In this document: piece by piece, positions 5,752-14,502 of the stretch
Layout of the letters: each line of letters opens with the position of its first letter
How positions within the stretch are numbered: position 1 is the stretch's first letter
Source of the DNA: Firmicutes bacterium UBA5388
Lineage (GTDB): Bacteria > Bacillota > UBA4882 > UBA10575
Assembly (NCBI GenBank): GCA_002409975.1
Contig: DHOO01000075.1
Coordinates: 1-21,447 of the forward strand
DNA: 21,447 nt
Direction of reading: 5' to 3'
The notes under the pieces: model-generated
What the model saw: the letters and a program-made list of their open reading frames with translations, nothing else
Told to the model about the DNA's origin: nothing
Database searches by the model: none
Position numbers and translations under genes: made by a program

Positions 5752-7404
5752 ATGGATCATATTTTTCAATGGTTAGCTATTGCTATTTTTGTGCTGTTGA
5801 TGATTAGTGTTGGTTTCTTTACAATGCGCCGGACCAAGACGACCGCCGATTTTTTCCTCGGTGGGAGGAAGATCGGACCTTGGATCTCGGCGTTTGCTTA
5901 TGGAACGACTTATTTTTCCGCCGTCTTATTTGTAGGCTATGCGGGAACGCTGGGGTTTTCTTATGGATTATCCGTTTTATGGATTGCGCTTGGCAATACT
6001 CTGATTGGCAGTCTTCTGGCTTGGATGGTACTGGCTAGAAGGACCAGGAAGATGACAGTACGGTTAAATGTGATGACCATGCCGGAGTTTTTAGAGACCC
6101 GGTATGATTCGAAAACCTTTAAACTAGTGGGAGCTTTAACCATCTTCATCTTTATGGTACCTTACTCGGGATCGGTTTATACCGGGCTATCGTATCTATT
6201 TGTCAATGTCCTGGGGATTGGATATAACCAGGCTCTGGTATTTATGACAGCGCTAACCGCTATTTATTTAGCAATGGGTGGTTATTATGCTATTTCCGTG
6301 AGTGATTTTATTCAAGGTTTAATTATGCTGGTGGGAGTAGTGTTGATGGTTGCTTATCTGCTTCTTCATCCTTCGGTTGGAGGGGTGGGTAAGCTGCTTA
6401 CTAGTTTAAAAGAGATTGATCCAGAGTTGATCAAAGCTTTCCCCCGGGGGGGGCTTTCGATTTTATGGTTGACGCTCTTGACTAGTCTCGGAGTCTGGGG
6501 ATTGCCGCAGATGATTCAGAAATTTTACGCGATTCGCAGTGAAAAAGTAATTACTACCGCGACTGTAGTTGGGACCATTTTTTGTCTGGTCATCGCGGGT
6601 GCCGCTTATTTTATCGGCTCTACTTCCAGCCTTTTTTCGCAGGAGATTATAGCGCTAAATCCAGAGGCTTTTCCCGGCGCTTCAACTCAGGCTCTGAAAC
6701 TGGCGGAAGCGAGGGAACAGCTTGGTGAGGCGATGAGTGATAATATTTTCCCCAATACTGCGTTAATTCCACAAATCCTTAAACTAACTTTACCCAATGC
6801 TTTATTAATTCTTATTTTATTACTGGTTCTCTCCGCTTCCATGTCCACCCTCTCTTCGGTGGTGCTTGTCTCCAGTTCAGCGCTAGTTATTGATTTAATT
6901 CAAGGGTATTTCTTACCTAATCTTTCCCGGAAAAGATCAGTCCTGTTAATGAGAGTTTTATGTCTACTATTCGTGGGAGTCTCATTAGTTACAGCCCTGT
7001 ACGGTGGTAAATGGCCGTATTTGGTAACTTTAATGAGTTTTTCATGGGGGACGGTCTCTGGAGCTTTTCTTGCTCCTTACCTCTACGGGCTGTTTTGGAA
7101 GGGAGTGACTAAAGCTGGAGCATGGGCCGGATTTCTTAGCGGTTTGGGCTTTTCGATCATGAGTTTTCTTTATTACATGCTCCGTCCGGAACTACAACCA
7201 CTAATTAAGGAGAAAGCTCCGCTGATTGGTTCGGTCTCGATGTTATTACCTTTGGTGGTGCTTCCTGTGGTGAGCTGGCTGACTCCTCAATTTAGTCGGG
7301 AACATCTTAGCCGCGTGTTTGGAGAAGAGGAGGGGCGGGCGTCTAAACCGGTTGCGGCTACTCCTCAAGGGAAAAAGAGGGAAGTAGCGGTAGCTAAGGG
7401 ATGA
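5752..7404 (+). CDS. Sodium:solute symporter (SSS family)
   Basis: Inner-membrane transporter that couples solute uptake to sodium influx. The 550-aa product is very hydrophobic with about 13 membrane helices, the usual SSS number. Family marks include DFFLGGRKIGPWISAFAYG at the start of helix 2, the MTMPEFLETRYDS loop (helix 3), AIYLAMGGYYAISVSDFIQG (helix 5 region, the Na-binding core in PutP/vSGLT), and LSASMSTLSSVVLVSSSALV (helix 8, with the Ser-rich Na2-site segment). The C-terminal tail is hydrophilic (about 35 residues). ATG 5752 follows GGAAGGA by about 10 nt. It stands alone between a structured leader and a terminator. The substrate cannot be read from the sequence; sugar, pantothenate, proline or other organic solutes are all possible. 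Confidence 0.88.
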   Translation: MDHIFQWLAIAIFVLLMISVGFFTMRRTKTTADFFLGGRKIGPWISAFAYGTTYFSAVLFVGYAGTLGFSYGLSVLWIALGNTLIGSLLAWMVLARRTRKMTVRLNVMTMPEFLETRYDSKTFKLVGALTIFIFMVPYSGSVYTGLSYLFVNVLGIGYNQALVFMTALTAIYLAMGGYYAISVSDFIQGLIMLVGVVLMVAYLLLHPSVGGVGKLLTSLKEIDPELIKAFPRGGLSILWLTLLTSLGVWGLPQMIQKFYAIRSEKVITTATVVGTIFCLVIAGAAYFIGSTSSLFSQEIIALNPEAFPGASTQALKLAEAREQLGEAMSDNIFPNTALIPQILKLTLPNALLILILLLVLSASMSTLSSVVLVSSSALVIDLIQGYFLPNLSRKRSVLLMRVLCLLFVGVSLVTALYGGKWPYLVTLMSFSWGTVSGAFLAPYLYGLFWKGVTKAGAWAGFLSGLGFSIMSFLYYMLRPELQPLIKEKAPLIGSVSMLLPLVVLPVVSWLTPQFSREHLSRVFGEEEGRASKPVAATPQGKKREVAVAKG

Positions 7405-7462
7405 TTTATTAGCATCGGAGAGAGGAAGGAAGCTCCTAAATTTACTTGATGTAAGATTAAAT

Positions 7463-7485
7463 AAAAAGGCCGTAGGGCCTTTTTT
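7463..7485 (+). terminator. Rho-independent terminator after the symporter gene
   Basis: AAAAAGGCC (7463-7471), loop GTAG, GGCCTTTTT (7476-7484) and a further T. The A and T runs on both sides could allow it to act on either strand. Confidence 0.85.
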
Positions 7486-7644
7486 AAATTAAGTTGGAGG
7501 TGAAGAGATTTTGTTAGCTGGTGTAGATAGACTGACAGCGATGTAATACTGTGGTAGGGAAGGAATCATTGGCCAGATGACGAATATCCTGAGGGGTAAT
7601 TGTTTAAACTGGTGACAAACTAAAACCAGCTGGTGATTGGGGGT

Positions 7645-9684
7645 ATGAATTTGTCTATGGAAGATGTGAAGAAGAAGATAGAAGAACTACGTCTCGAGAT
7701 CAATCGTCATAATTGTCTTTATTATGTTTTAGATCGGCCTGAGATTACAGATGCTAAGTATGATCAATTAATGGCTGAACTGATTGCTCTTGAGGAGAAG
7801 TATCCGGAGTTGATTAGCGAAGATAGCCCTACACAGCGGGTGGGGGGGGTTCCTGCTGAAGCTTTTCGCACAGTAGAACACCGGATCCCCCTGCTCTCTT
7901 TAAACAATGCTTTTAGTGAGCAGGAACTTAGGGATTTTGAGCAAAGAATTAAGCGTTTAACCGGAGAGGAAAAACCGGAGTATGTCGCAGAATTAAAGAT
8001 TGATGGTCTGACTGTAGCCCTTACTTATCAGGATGGGGTTTTAGTTCAGGGGGCGACGAGAGGTGACGGAATTAAAGGCGAAGAGATCACGACGAATTTA
8101 AAAACGATCCGCACGATTCCTTTGCGATTACACCAGACTCTTCCCGGATTGCTGACGGTAAGAGGAGAAGTCTATATGAACAGAAAAGATTTTGAGGAGT
8201 TGAATCGGGAGCGGGAGGAAAACGAGGAATCACTATTTGCTAATCCTCGGAATGCGGCAGCGGGCTCCCTTCGTCAGCTTGATCCGAAGGTTACTGCTGC
8301 CCGCCGGTTGGATTTGTTTTTCTATGATTTATTATGGTGGGAGAAAGGTCAGGGGGAGGCGCCGGTCACTCAATGGGAGGCGCTTACGACTCTTAAAGGC
8401 TGGGGCTTGAAGGTCAACCCAAGCTCTGAATTGTGCTCTTCACTAGAAGAAGTAATCGCTTTTTGCCGGAAATGGCAGGAGCAACGGTTTGAACTTCCTT
8501 ATGAGATCGATGGGATTGTGGTTAAACTGAATTCACTCACGCTCCAAGCAGAGATGGGCTTTACTGCCAAGGCGCCACGCGCTAAGATCGCTTATAAATT
8601 CCCGGCTGAAGAGGTTGAGACCAGAGTCCGGGATATCCTGGTAAATGTGGGGCGGACAGGCGCTTTAACGCCATTGGCGGTCTTGGATCCGGTGCGGGTA
8701 GCCGGTTCAACCGTGAGCAGAGCGACGCTTCATAATGAAGATTATATTAAAGAGAAAGATATCCGCATTGGTGATCCGGTTATCCTCCGGAAAGCCGGTG
8801 ATGTGATTCCGGAAGTGGTAAGGGTAGTAAGAGAGAAAAGAACCGGGGAGGAAAGGGAGTTTCTGATGCCTAGTTTTTGTCCGGTGTGTGGCGCTTCGGT
8901 GTACCGGGAACCGGATCAGGCGGTAACCAGGTGTTTGGGTTCTTCCTGTCCTGCCCAGTTAAGAGAGTTGATTATTCATTTTGCTTCGCGAGAAGCCATG
9001 AATATTGAAGGGCTGGGACCTTCGATTATCAATTTGTTGCTGGAGAAAGGTTTAATTAGTGATCCTGCGGATCTGTATAATTTAAAATATGAGGATCTTT
9101 TAGGGTTGGAGAGATTTGGGGAAAAATCCGCCCGCAATCTATTAGCAGCCATTGAGCGGAGTAAAGATACTCCGCTTCCGCGCCTGCTTTTTGCCTTAGG
9201 TATTAGGAATGTCGGAGCAGAAGTAGCGAGAAGACTGGCTGGATGTTTCCTTAGTATGGATCGGATTTTTAAGGCTTCGAAGGAAGAATTGTTAACCGTG
9301 CCTGAAATAGGTGAGGTAATTGCCGAGAGTGTGCTCCATTATGCCGGCGAGGAACGAAATAGAAGTTTACTGGAGAAGTTGCGTCAAGCCGGGCTCAAAT
9401 TTTCGATGGAAGACGCGGTTAAGGAAGCTCAGCCGTTAGCCGGACAGACTTTTGTGCTGACGGGGAGCCTTTCTACGCTCACGCGGAGCTCGGCGGAAGA
9501 AGAACTACGTAAGTTGGGAGCTAAAACCGGTTCCGCAGTCAGCCGGAATACCGACTATGTGGTGGTGGGAGCGGACCCTGGTTCTAAGTATCAGAAAGCT
9601 TTAGAATTAGGGATTAAGATCCTATCGGAAGAGGAATTAATCAATTTACTTGAGCAAGCCGGAGGATCGAGGATCAGTGAATGA
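7645..9684 (+). CDS. ligA: NAD-dependent DNA ligase LigA
   Basis: Seals nicks in duplex DNA during replication and repair using NAD+. The product is about 679 aa, the family's usual size. In order: N-terminal Ia domain binding NMN (HNCLYYVLDRPEITDAKYD), adenylation domain with the AMP-accepting lysine in ELKIDG (K118 from this start), ERxDG-type blocks and YEIDGIVVKLN, OB fold, a four-cysteine zinc site (CPVC...RCLGSSCP), helix-hairpin-helix repeats (LGIRNVGAEVARRLA and others) and a C-terminal BRCT domain (LAGQTFVLTGSL...LGIKILSEEELINLL). Start choice is uncertain: ATG 7645 lies after GGTGAT (7632-7637); ATG 7657 (after GGGGGT, 12 nt spacing) matches E. coli LigA best in length; GTG 7633 has no site. 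First gene of a likely ligA-gatCAB operon. Confidence 0.96.
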   Translation: MNLSMEDVKKKIEELRLEINRHNCLYYVLDRPEITDAKYDQLMAELIALEEKYPELISEDSPTQRVGGVPAEAFRTVEHRIPLLSLNNAFSEQELRDFEQRIKRLTGEEKPEYVAELKIDGLTVALTYQDGVLVQGATRGDGIKGEEITTNLKTIRTIPLRLHQTLPGLLTVRGEVYMNRKDFEELNREREENEESLFANPRNAAAGSLRQLDPKVTAARRLDLFFYDLLWWEKGQGEAPVTQWEALTTLKGWGLKVNPSSELCSSLEEVIAFCRKWQEQRFELPYEIDGIVVKLNSLTLQAEMGFTAKAPRAKIAYKFPAEEVETRVRDILVNVGRTGALTPLAVLDPVRVAGSTVSRATLHNEDYIKEKDIRIGDPVILRKAGDVIPEVVRVVREKRTGEEREFLMPSFCPVCGASVYREPDQAVTRCLGSSCPAQLRELIIHFASREAMNIEGLGPSIINLLLEKGLISDPADLYNLKYEDLLGLERFGEKSARNLLAAIERSKDTPLPRLLFALGIRNVGAEVARRLAGCFLSMDRIFKASKEELLTVPEIGEVIAESVLHYAGEERNRSLLEKLRQAGLKFSMEDAVKEAQPLAGQTFVLTGSLSTLTRSSAEEELRKLGAKTGSAVSRNTDYVVVGADPGSKYQKALELGIKILSEEELINLLEQAGGSRISE

Positions 9685-9727
9685 CCGGAGTGACCGGTGA
9701 CAAGCCACGGGAAGGAGTGATCAGGAG

Positions 9728-10021
9728 ATGAGTCTTACTGAGCAACAAGTAAAAGCGCTCTCTTTTCAAGCGCGTTTACAACTAACAGCAGAAGAGATTG
9801 TCTCTTTTACCGCCCAACTTAATAAGATCCTGCAATATGTCGCGATCATCCAGGAGGTATCAGTAGACGACCTGGAACCAACTATTTATGGAGTTTCGCT
9901 CACTAATATTTGGCGGGAAGATCGGGTGCGTCTTTCTTTAGAACGCGAAGCAGTGTTAGCTAATGCTCCGGAGCAAGAAAATTTTTGCTTTAAGGTTCCG
10001 AAGATTTTGGAAGAGGATTAG
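9728..10021 (+). CDS. gatC: Glutamyl/aspartyl-tRNA amidotransferase subunit C
   Basis: Small subunit that stabilises the GatA-GatB complex in the cytoplasm. The 97-aa product has the typical GatC helical N-terminus (MSLTEQQVKALSFQARLQLT), the LNKILQYVAIIQEVSVDDLEPT block, the WREDRV stretch and a C-terminal NFCFKVPKILE tail, all characteristic. ATG 9728 follows AAGGAGTGATC (9712-9722), nearly the full anti-SD complement. It lies 43 nt after ligA and 29 nt before gatA. Confidence 0.94.
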   Translation: MSLTEQQVKALSFQARLQLTAEEIVSFTAQLNKILQYVAIIQEVSVDDLEPTIYGVSLTNIWREDRVRLSLEREAVLANAPEQENFCFKVPKILEED

Positions 10022-10050
10022 CTTCTTAGTTTGCGGGAGGAGGATGAAGA

Positions 10051-11511
10051 GTGGACGTAGCGAGGATGAATCTTTTCGATTTGCGAAGAGTTTTGGATGC
10101 CGGGGAGATATCGGCGGTGGAACTAACTAGTTTATTTCTTGACCGTATCACCCAACTCAACCCGGAGTTAAATGCGTTTATTACTGTTACCGGAGAGGAA
10201 GCGTTACATTCCGCTAAAGAGGCTGATACCCGGTTAGCTTCAGGAGAAGGGATTACTCCTTTAACTGGGATTCCCATTGCGGTTAAAGATAATATTTGTA
10301 CTAAGGGGGTAAGAACCACTTGTGGTTCTAAGTTATTAGAAAATTATCTTCCTGTTTATGATGCGACTGTTGTTACTAAGCTAAAAAAAGCAGGCGCCGT
10401 TCTGATAGGTAAAACCAATCTGGATGAATTTGCGATGGGGTCTTCAACAGAAGATTCCGGTTATGGATTAACCCTTAATCCTTGGGATCGGCAACGAGTT
10501 GCCGGTGGTTCGAGTGGAGGATCGGCTGCGGCGGTAGCGGCTGGGATGGCGCCGTTGGCTTTGGGTTCTGATACCGGAGGTTCGATTCGTCAACCTTCAG
10601 CTTTTTGTGGTATTTTGGGTTTAAAACCTACTTATGGAAGAGTGTCCCGTTTGGGCTTGGTTCCGTATGCCCCCTCCCTGGACCAGATTGGGTCGATGGC
10701 CAGGAGAGTAAGAGACCTGATCATTCTTGACCACTATATTTCTACTTACGATCCGTTAGACTCAACTTCTTTACCGGAACCACCGCCTGAGATAGGAGAT
10801 TTTCCCAGAAAGCTTCCGGGGTTAAGGATAGGATTACCTAAGGAATACTTTGAGGAAGACTTAAAGCCACAAATTAAAGAGAGAGTGCATACTGTGGCTC
10901 AGGTCTTAGAGAAGGAAGGATGTGTTCTGGTAGAGCTTTCCCTTCCCTCTCTGCAGTATGCGGTTGCGACCTATTACATCCTTGCTTGGGCGGAAGCCAG
11001 TTCAAGTATGGCAAGATATGATGGGGTTAGGTACGGATACCGTGCGACCGGGGAACAGGATGTGCTCAACATGATGATGGAAACTAGAAAACAGGGTTTT
11101 GGCGCGGAAGTGAAACGCCGAATACTGATGGGGACGTGCTTTTTGACAGAAGGGTATTACGAAGATTACTATCGAAAAGCGCAAAGAATAAGGGCCCTGA
11201 TTAAGAAGGATTTTGAAATGGCCTTTACCAAGTGTGATTTGCTCTTAACGCCTACTACTACAGTCACAGCTTTTAAAATTGGCGAGAACTTTACTGATTC
11301 TCTGATCCTAACTCCGACGGAAAGGTGCACGGTGGCAGCTAATTTAACCGGAATTCCCGGTCTCTCTTTTCCTTGTGGATTGATTGAGGGCTTACCGGTT
11401 GGGGCTCAGCTAATGGCGCCTGCCGGCCAAGAGGGGATTTTATTTCAAGTGGCTTCCTTTTGCGAAAGTGTTGGTGTGATGCCTGAAAAGGAGGCTATCA
11501 ATGGCTTATGA
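10051..11511 (+). CDS. gatA: Glutamyl/aspartyl-tRNA amidotransferase subunit A
   Basis: Amidase subunit that releases ammonia from glutamine and sends it to GatB for converting Glu-tRNA(Gln) and/or Asp-tRNA(Asn). The 486-aa product is the usual length. The Ser-cisSer-Lys triad is intact: K79 in IAVKDN, S154 in AGGSSGGS, and S178 in GSDTGGSIRQP, at the same numbers as firmicute GatA. The start GTG 10051 follows GGAGGAGG (10036-10043) by 7 nt; ATG 10066 is a weaker alternative. It overlaps gatB by 11 nt. Confidence 0.97.
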   Translation: MDVARMNLFDLRRVLDAGEISAVELTSLFLDRITQLNPELNAFITVTGEEALHSAKEADTRLASGEGITPLTGIPIAVKDNICTKGVRTTCGSKLLENYLPVYDATVVTKLKKAGAVLIGKTNLDEFAMGSSTEDSGYGLTLNPWDRQRVAGGSSGGSAAAVAAGMAPLALGSDTGGSIRQPSAFCGILGLKPTYGRVSRLGLVPYAPSLDQIGSMARRVRDLIILDHYISTYDPLDSTSLPEPPPEIGDFPRKLPGLRIGLPKEYFEEDLKPQIKERVHTVAQVLEKEGCVLVELSLPSLQYAVATYYILAWAEASSSMARYDGVRYGYRATGEQDVLNMMMETRKQGFGAEVKRRILMGTCFLTEGYYEDYYRKAQRIRALIKKDFEMAFTKCDLLLTPTTTVTAFKIGENFTDSLILTPTERCTVAANLTGIPGLSFPCGLIEGLPVGAQLMAPAGQEGILFQVASFCESVGVMPEKEAINGL

Positions 11512-12961
11512 GATTGTAATCGGACTCGAGGTTCATGTTGAGCTAAAAACCGAATCCAAGTTATGTTGCGGTTGCTCTACAAAATTTAATGCTGAAGTAA
11601 ACACCTTGGTCTGCCCGGTTTGTCTCGGCCTTCCTGGGGCATTGCCGGTTCTTAATAAAAAGGCTGTTGAGTTAAGTATTATAACCGGACTGGCTTTAAA
11701 CTGCGAGATCGCTGAGCACTGTCAATTTGACCGGAAGCAATATTTTTATCCGGATCTCCCCAAGGGCTATCAGCTTACCCAATTTTACCATCCGATTGGC
11801 CGAGAGGGATGGTTGGAAGTTAACTTGGCGGGTAAGAATCGGAAGATCGGAATTCCCCGTATTCACCTTGAAGAGGAAGCCGGACGTTCTTACCATGCTG
11901 GGAAGGGAATTATCGATGCGGAGTATTCATTGTTAGATTATAATCGGAGTAGTATTCCTTTATTGGAGATTGTGACAGCGCCGGAATTACATTCACCTCA
12001 GGAAGCTAAGAAATTTATGGAATGCCTTAAAACTACCCTTGAATATATTGATGTTTCTGATTGTAAAATGGCAGAAGGGTCGTTGCGTTGTGATGCCAAT
12101 ATTTCTGTTCGCCACCGGGGAGATTTGCAGTTAGGAAAAAGAGTGGAGATCAAAAATATGAATTCTTTCCGTGCGCTAGAGGCAGCCTTGGAAGATGAGG
12201 CGAAACGGCAAGTTAGTCTCTTGCAACAGGGGACCCCTTTGCAACGTGAGGAATCAAGAGCGTGGGTTGAGGAGAAGGGGAGGACATTATTTATGCGCTT
12301 TAAGGAGGAACCTCACGAGTATAGATACTTTCCTGATCCGGATCTCCTACCGATCGAGATTGCTGATCACTGGATTCAAGATCTCCGTTCCCAACTACCA
12401 GAATTACCGCAGATTAAACGCCAACGCTATCTCCGGGAGTATGAGCTTCCGGCGTATGATGGGGAATTACTTAGCAGTTCGAAACAGATGGCGGACTTTT
12501 TTGAATTGGCTGTTCAAGCGTACGATGGAGAGCCCAAAAAGGTTAGCAATTGGATTTTAGGCGAGCTAGCCAGGTTAATTAATTTAGAAAAAATAGAGTT
12601 TGGGCAGGTGAAAGTTACTCCAGGCGCTCTTGCTCAGCTGTTGACGCTCCTGGATCAGAAAGTAATTAACGGTAAAATAGCGAAAATGGTTTTTGAAGAA
12701 ACGTTCTATACCGGAAAGAAACCAGAGGCTATTGTGGCAGAGAAAGATCTAGAACAGGTAAGCGACCCCAAGGTCATCAAAGAGATTGTGGCGCGGACCA
12801 TAGCGGCGCATCCCTTACCTGTCCGCGACTACTTGCGTGGGAAAAAGAAAGCCCTAGGGTTTTTGGTGGGTCAGGTGATGGCGGAGACCAAAGGGAAAGC
12901 CAACCCAGAAATGGTAAGAGATTTACTTGATGAGGAATTATCTTTCCTTTCGCGCTCTTAA
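11501..12961 (+). CDS. gatB: Glutamyl/aspartyl-tRNA amidotransferase subunit B
   Basis: tRNA-binding, kinase-type subunit that activates the misacylated residue and amidates it. The 486-aa product opens with YEIVIGLEVHVELKT. It carries the Cys4 zinc site (C23-x-C25 and C38-x2-C41), the RKQYFYPDLPKGYQLTQ motif, the LEEEAGRSYH block and EIKNMNSF. The C-terminal tail is the YqeY-like domain (from about KPEAIVAEKDL) ending in the KGKANPEMVRDLLDEEL motif. ATG 11501 lies 6 nt after AAAAGGAGG (11486-11494), inside gatA, so translation is coupled. No standard terminator follows; see the imperfect repeat at 12968-13018. Confidence 0.97.
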   Translation: MAYEIVIGLEVHVELKTESKLCCGCSTKFNAEVNTLVCPVCLGLPGALPVLNKKAVELSIITGLALNCEIAEHCQFDRKQYFYPDLPKGYQLTQFYHPIGREGWLEVNLAGKNRKIGIPRIHLEEEAGRSYHAGKGIIDAEYSLLDYNRSSIPLLEIVTAPELHSPQEAKKFMECLKTTLEYIDVSDCKMAEGSLRCDANISVRHRGDLQLGKRVEIKNMNSFRALEAALEDEAKRQVSLLQQGTPLQREESRAWVEEKGRTLFMRFKEEPHEYRYFPDPDLLPIEIADHWIQDLRSQLPELPQIKRQRYLREYELPAYDGELLSSSKQMADFFELAVQAYDGEPKKVSNWILGELARLINLEKIEFGQVKVTPGALAQLLTLLDQKVINGKIAKMVFEETFYTGKKPEAIVAEKDLEQVSDPKVIKEIVARTIAAHPLPVRDYLRGKKKALGFLVGQVMAETKGKANPEMVRDLLDEELSFLSRS

Positions 12962-13440
12962 CACAGAGATTAAGCTAAATTTAGTGTCAAGAAAGAGTGC
13001 AAAAAACTTAGCTAAATCCTGAAGGTGGGAAAGATGAGATCGGAATAAAAGATGTTTTATATAATTTTTATACAGTTCATAAGATTAATAGTAAGCGAAA
13101 AAAACAACTCCGCTTCTACTATAGTTAACTCAATTGTTACAAAATGTTTTATGAATAAATGAAATACAAAAAGGGTATATTTTGGCACAATTTATCTATA
13201 AATATTCATATAGTAAGCTGGTAGAGGTTTTGGGTTTAAGGCGGATTAAAATCTATAAATCAGCTAAATAATGAAAGATACAGGTTTAAAAGAAGATATT
13301 CTTTGAAAGAAGTATTGATCATAACTATAAATTTACTAATAATTATCCATATTTTTCTATGAATGATCTTTAAATAAATATAAAGGATTTTGGCGATCAA
13401 TATAAAATCTATATAGAGATATATGGAGGTAGTAAAAAAC
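12962..13440. other. 479-nt AT-rich intergenic region upstream of the opp operon
   Basis: I see no credible gene here. An imperfect inverted repeat, GATTAAGCTAA (12968-12978) with TTAGCTAAATC (13008-13018, one mismatch), lies just after gatB; it has no T-run. The rest is strongly AT-rich and must hold the opp promoter. Candidate boxes are weak: TTGATC (13315-13320) with TAATAA at 13337, and TTGGCG (13390-13395) with TATAGA (13412-13417), which would give almost no leader. The oppD ribosome site GGAGGT is at 13425-13430. Confidence 0.6.
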
Positions 13441-14502
13441 ATGTTAATGATGGCGGAAAAAAATAAAGAAGAATTGGCATCTTTTCCGAGTGAAGGGTTG
13501 AACCACGTTCTTGCTAGCGATGAATTACTTAAGATCGAAGATCTTCATACCTATTTTACTACGGAACAAGGTCTGGTTAAAGCTGTAAATGGAGTCTCTT
13601 TCGATCTTCGCCAATGTCAAGTTTTAGGAGTAGTAGGCGAAAGCGGATGTGGGAAAAGCATGACCGCGCTTTCTGTTATGCAGCTATTGCCCTTGCCGAA
13701 AGGAAAAATTCACTCCGGAAAAATATTATATAACCGGGGTGAAAAAGGGGTACTGGATATTGCCCGGCAAGATCCAAGGGGCGCCGTAATGCGTAGTATC
13801 CGGGGCAATGAGATTGCTATGATCTTCCAGGAACCGATGACTTCCTTAAACCCAGTGATTACTGTTGGTGAGCAAATAATGGAAGTTGTGCAACTGCATA
13901 GGAAGGTTTCAAAGAATGAAGCGTTGGAGATTGCAGTGGATATGATTGCTAAAGTCGGCATTCCTAATCCGGGAGAAAGAGTCAAAGAATATCCCCATCA
14001 CCTCAGTGGTGGAATGCGGCAAAGAGCGATGATTGCTATGGCCTTGTCCTGTAACCCGCGTTTATTAATTGCGGATGAACCAACCACTGCCCTTGATGTG
14101 ACCATCCAAGCTCAGATTCTTGATTTGATGCGGAGGCTGCAGACTGAATATCAGATGGCGATTATGCTCATTACTCATAATTTGGGTGTGGTTACTAAAA
14201 TGTGCGACGAGGTAGTGGTTATGTATTTGGGGAAAGTGGTAGAGAGAGGCACGGTTCGTCAGATTCTCAAAGAGTCCTTACATCCTTACACGATCGGTCT
14301 TGTGAGATCAATTCCGGTAATCGGCGCGCGAACAGGACGCCGGTTAACCCCAATTCAGGGCTCTGTTCCTAACCCATTCGATGCTTTGCCAGGGTGTCCA
14401 TTCCAGGAACGCTGCGAACGTAGGATGAGTAAATGTAAGGAAGAACCTCCGCTGGTGATGGAGAATGGACATCAGGTGAGGTGTTGGCTTTATGACAAGT
14501 AA
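13441..14502 (+). CDS. oppD: Oligopeptide-type ABC transporter ATP-binding protein OppD
   Basis: One of two cytoplasmic ATPases that power an Opp/Dpp importer. The 353-aa product has Walker A GESGCGKS (66-73), Q-loop Q130 in MIFQEPMTSLNP, signature LSGGM (188-192), Walker B LLIADE with E213, and an ITHNLGVV switch. The C-terminal oligopeptide-transporter domain has the Cys-rich GCPFQERCERRMSKC tail that marks OppD/OppF/DppD. Start ATG 13441 is 10 nt after GGAGGT; the ATG at 13423 overlaps that ribosome site and is unlikely. About 28 residues precede the ABC core, slightly longer than usual. It overlaps oppF by 11 nt. Confidence 0.92.
   Translation: MLMMAEKNKEELASFPSEGLNHVLASDELLKIEDLHTYFTTEQGLVKAVNGVSFDLRQCQVLGVVGESGCGKSMTALSVMQLLPLPKGKIHSGKILYNRGEKGVLDIARQDPRGAVMRSIRGNEIAMIFQEPMTSLNPVITVGEQIMEVVQLHRKVSKNEALEIAVDMIAKVGIPNPGERVKEYPHHLSGGMRQRAMIAMALSCNPRLLIADEPTTALDVTIQAQILDLMRRLQTEYQMAIMLITHNLGVVTKMCDEVVVMYLGKVVERGTVRQILKESLHPYTIGLVRSIPVIGARTGRRLTPIQGSVPNPFDALPGCPFQERCERRMSKCKEEPPLVMENGHQVRCWLYDK

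Noticed and set aside
9682..9700. Direct repeat TGACCGG-TGACCGG after ligA
   Set aside because: Two short copies inside a ligA-gatC spacer, one including the stop codon; no pattern that suggests a regulator site.
13182..13197. TTGGCAC resembling a sigma-54 -24 element before the opp operon
   Set aside because: The required GC at -12 is missing; the expected position has CT. One box alone in AT-rich DNA is not enough.
13260..13442. 60-codon minus-strand ORF in the AT-rich gap
   Set aside because: The Ile/Tyr/Leu-rich product is what AT-rich noncoding DNA gives, and there is no supporting ribosome site.
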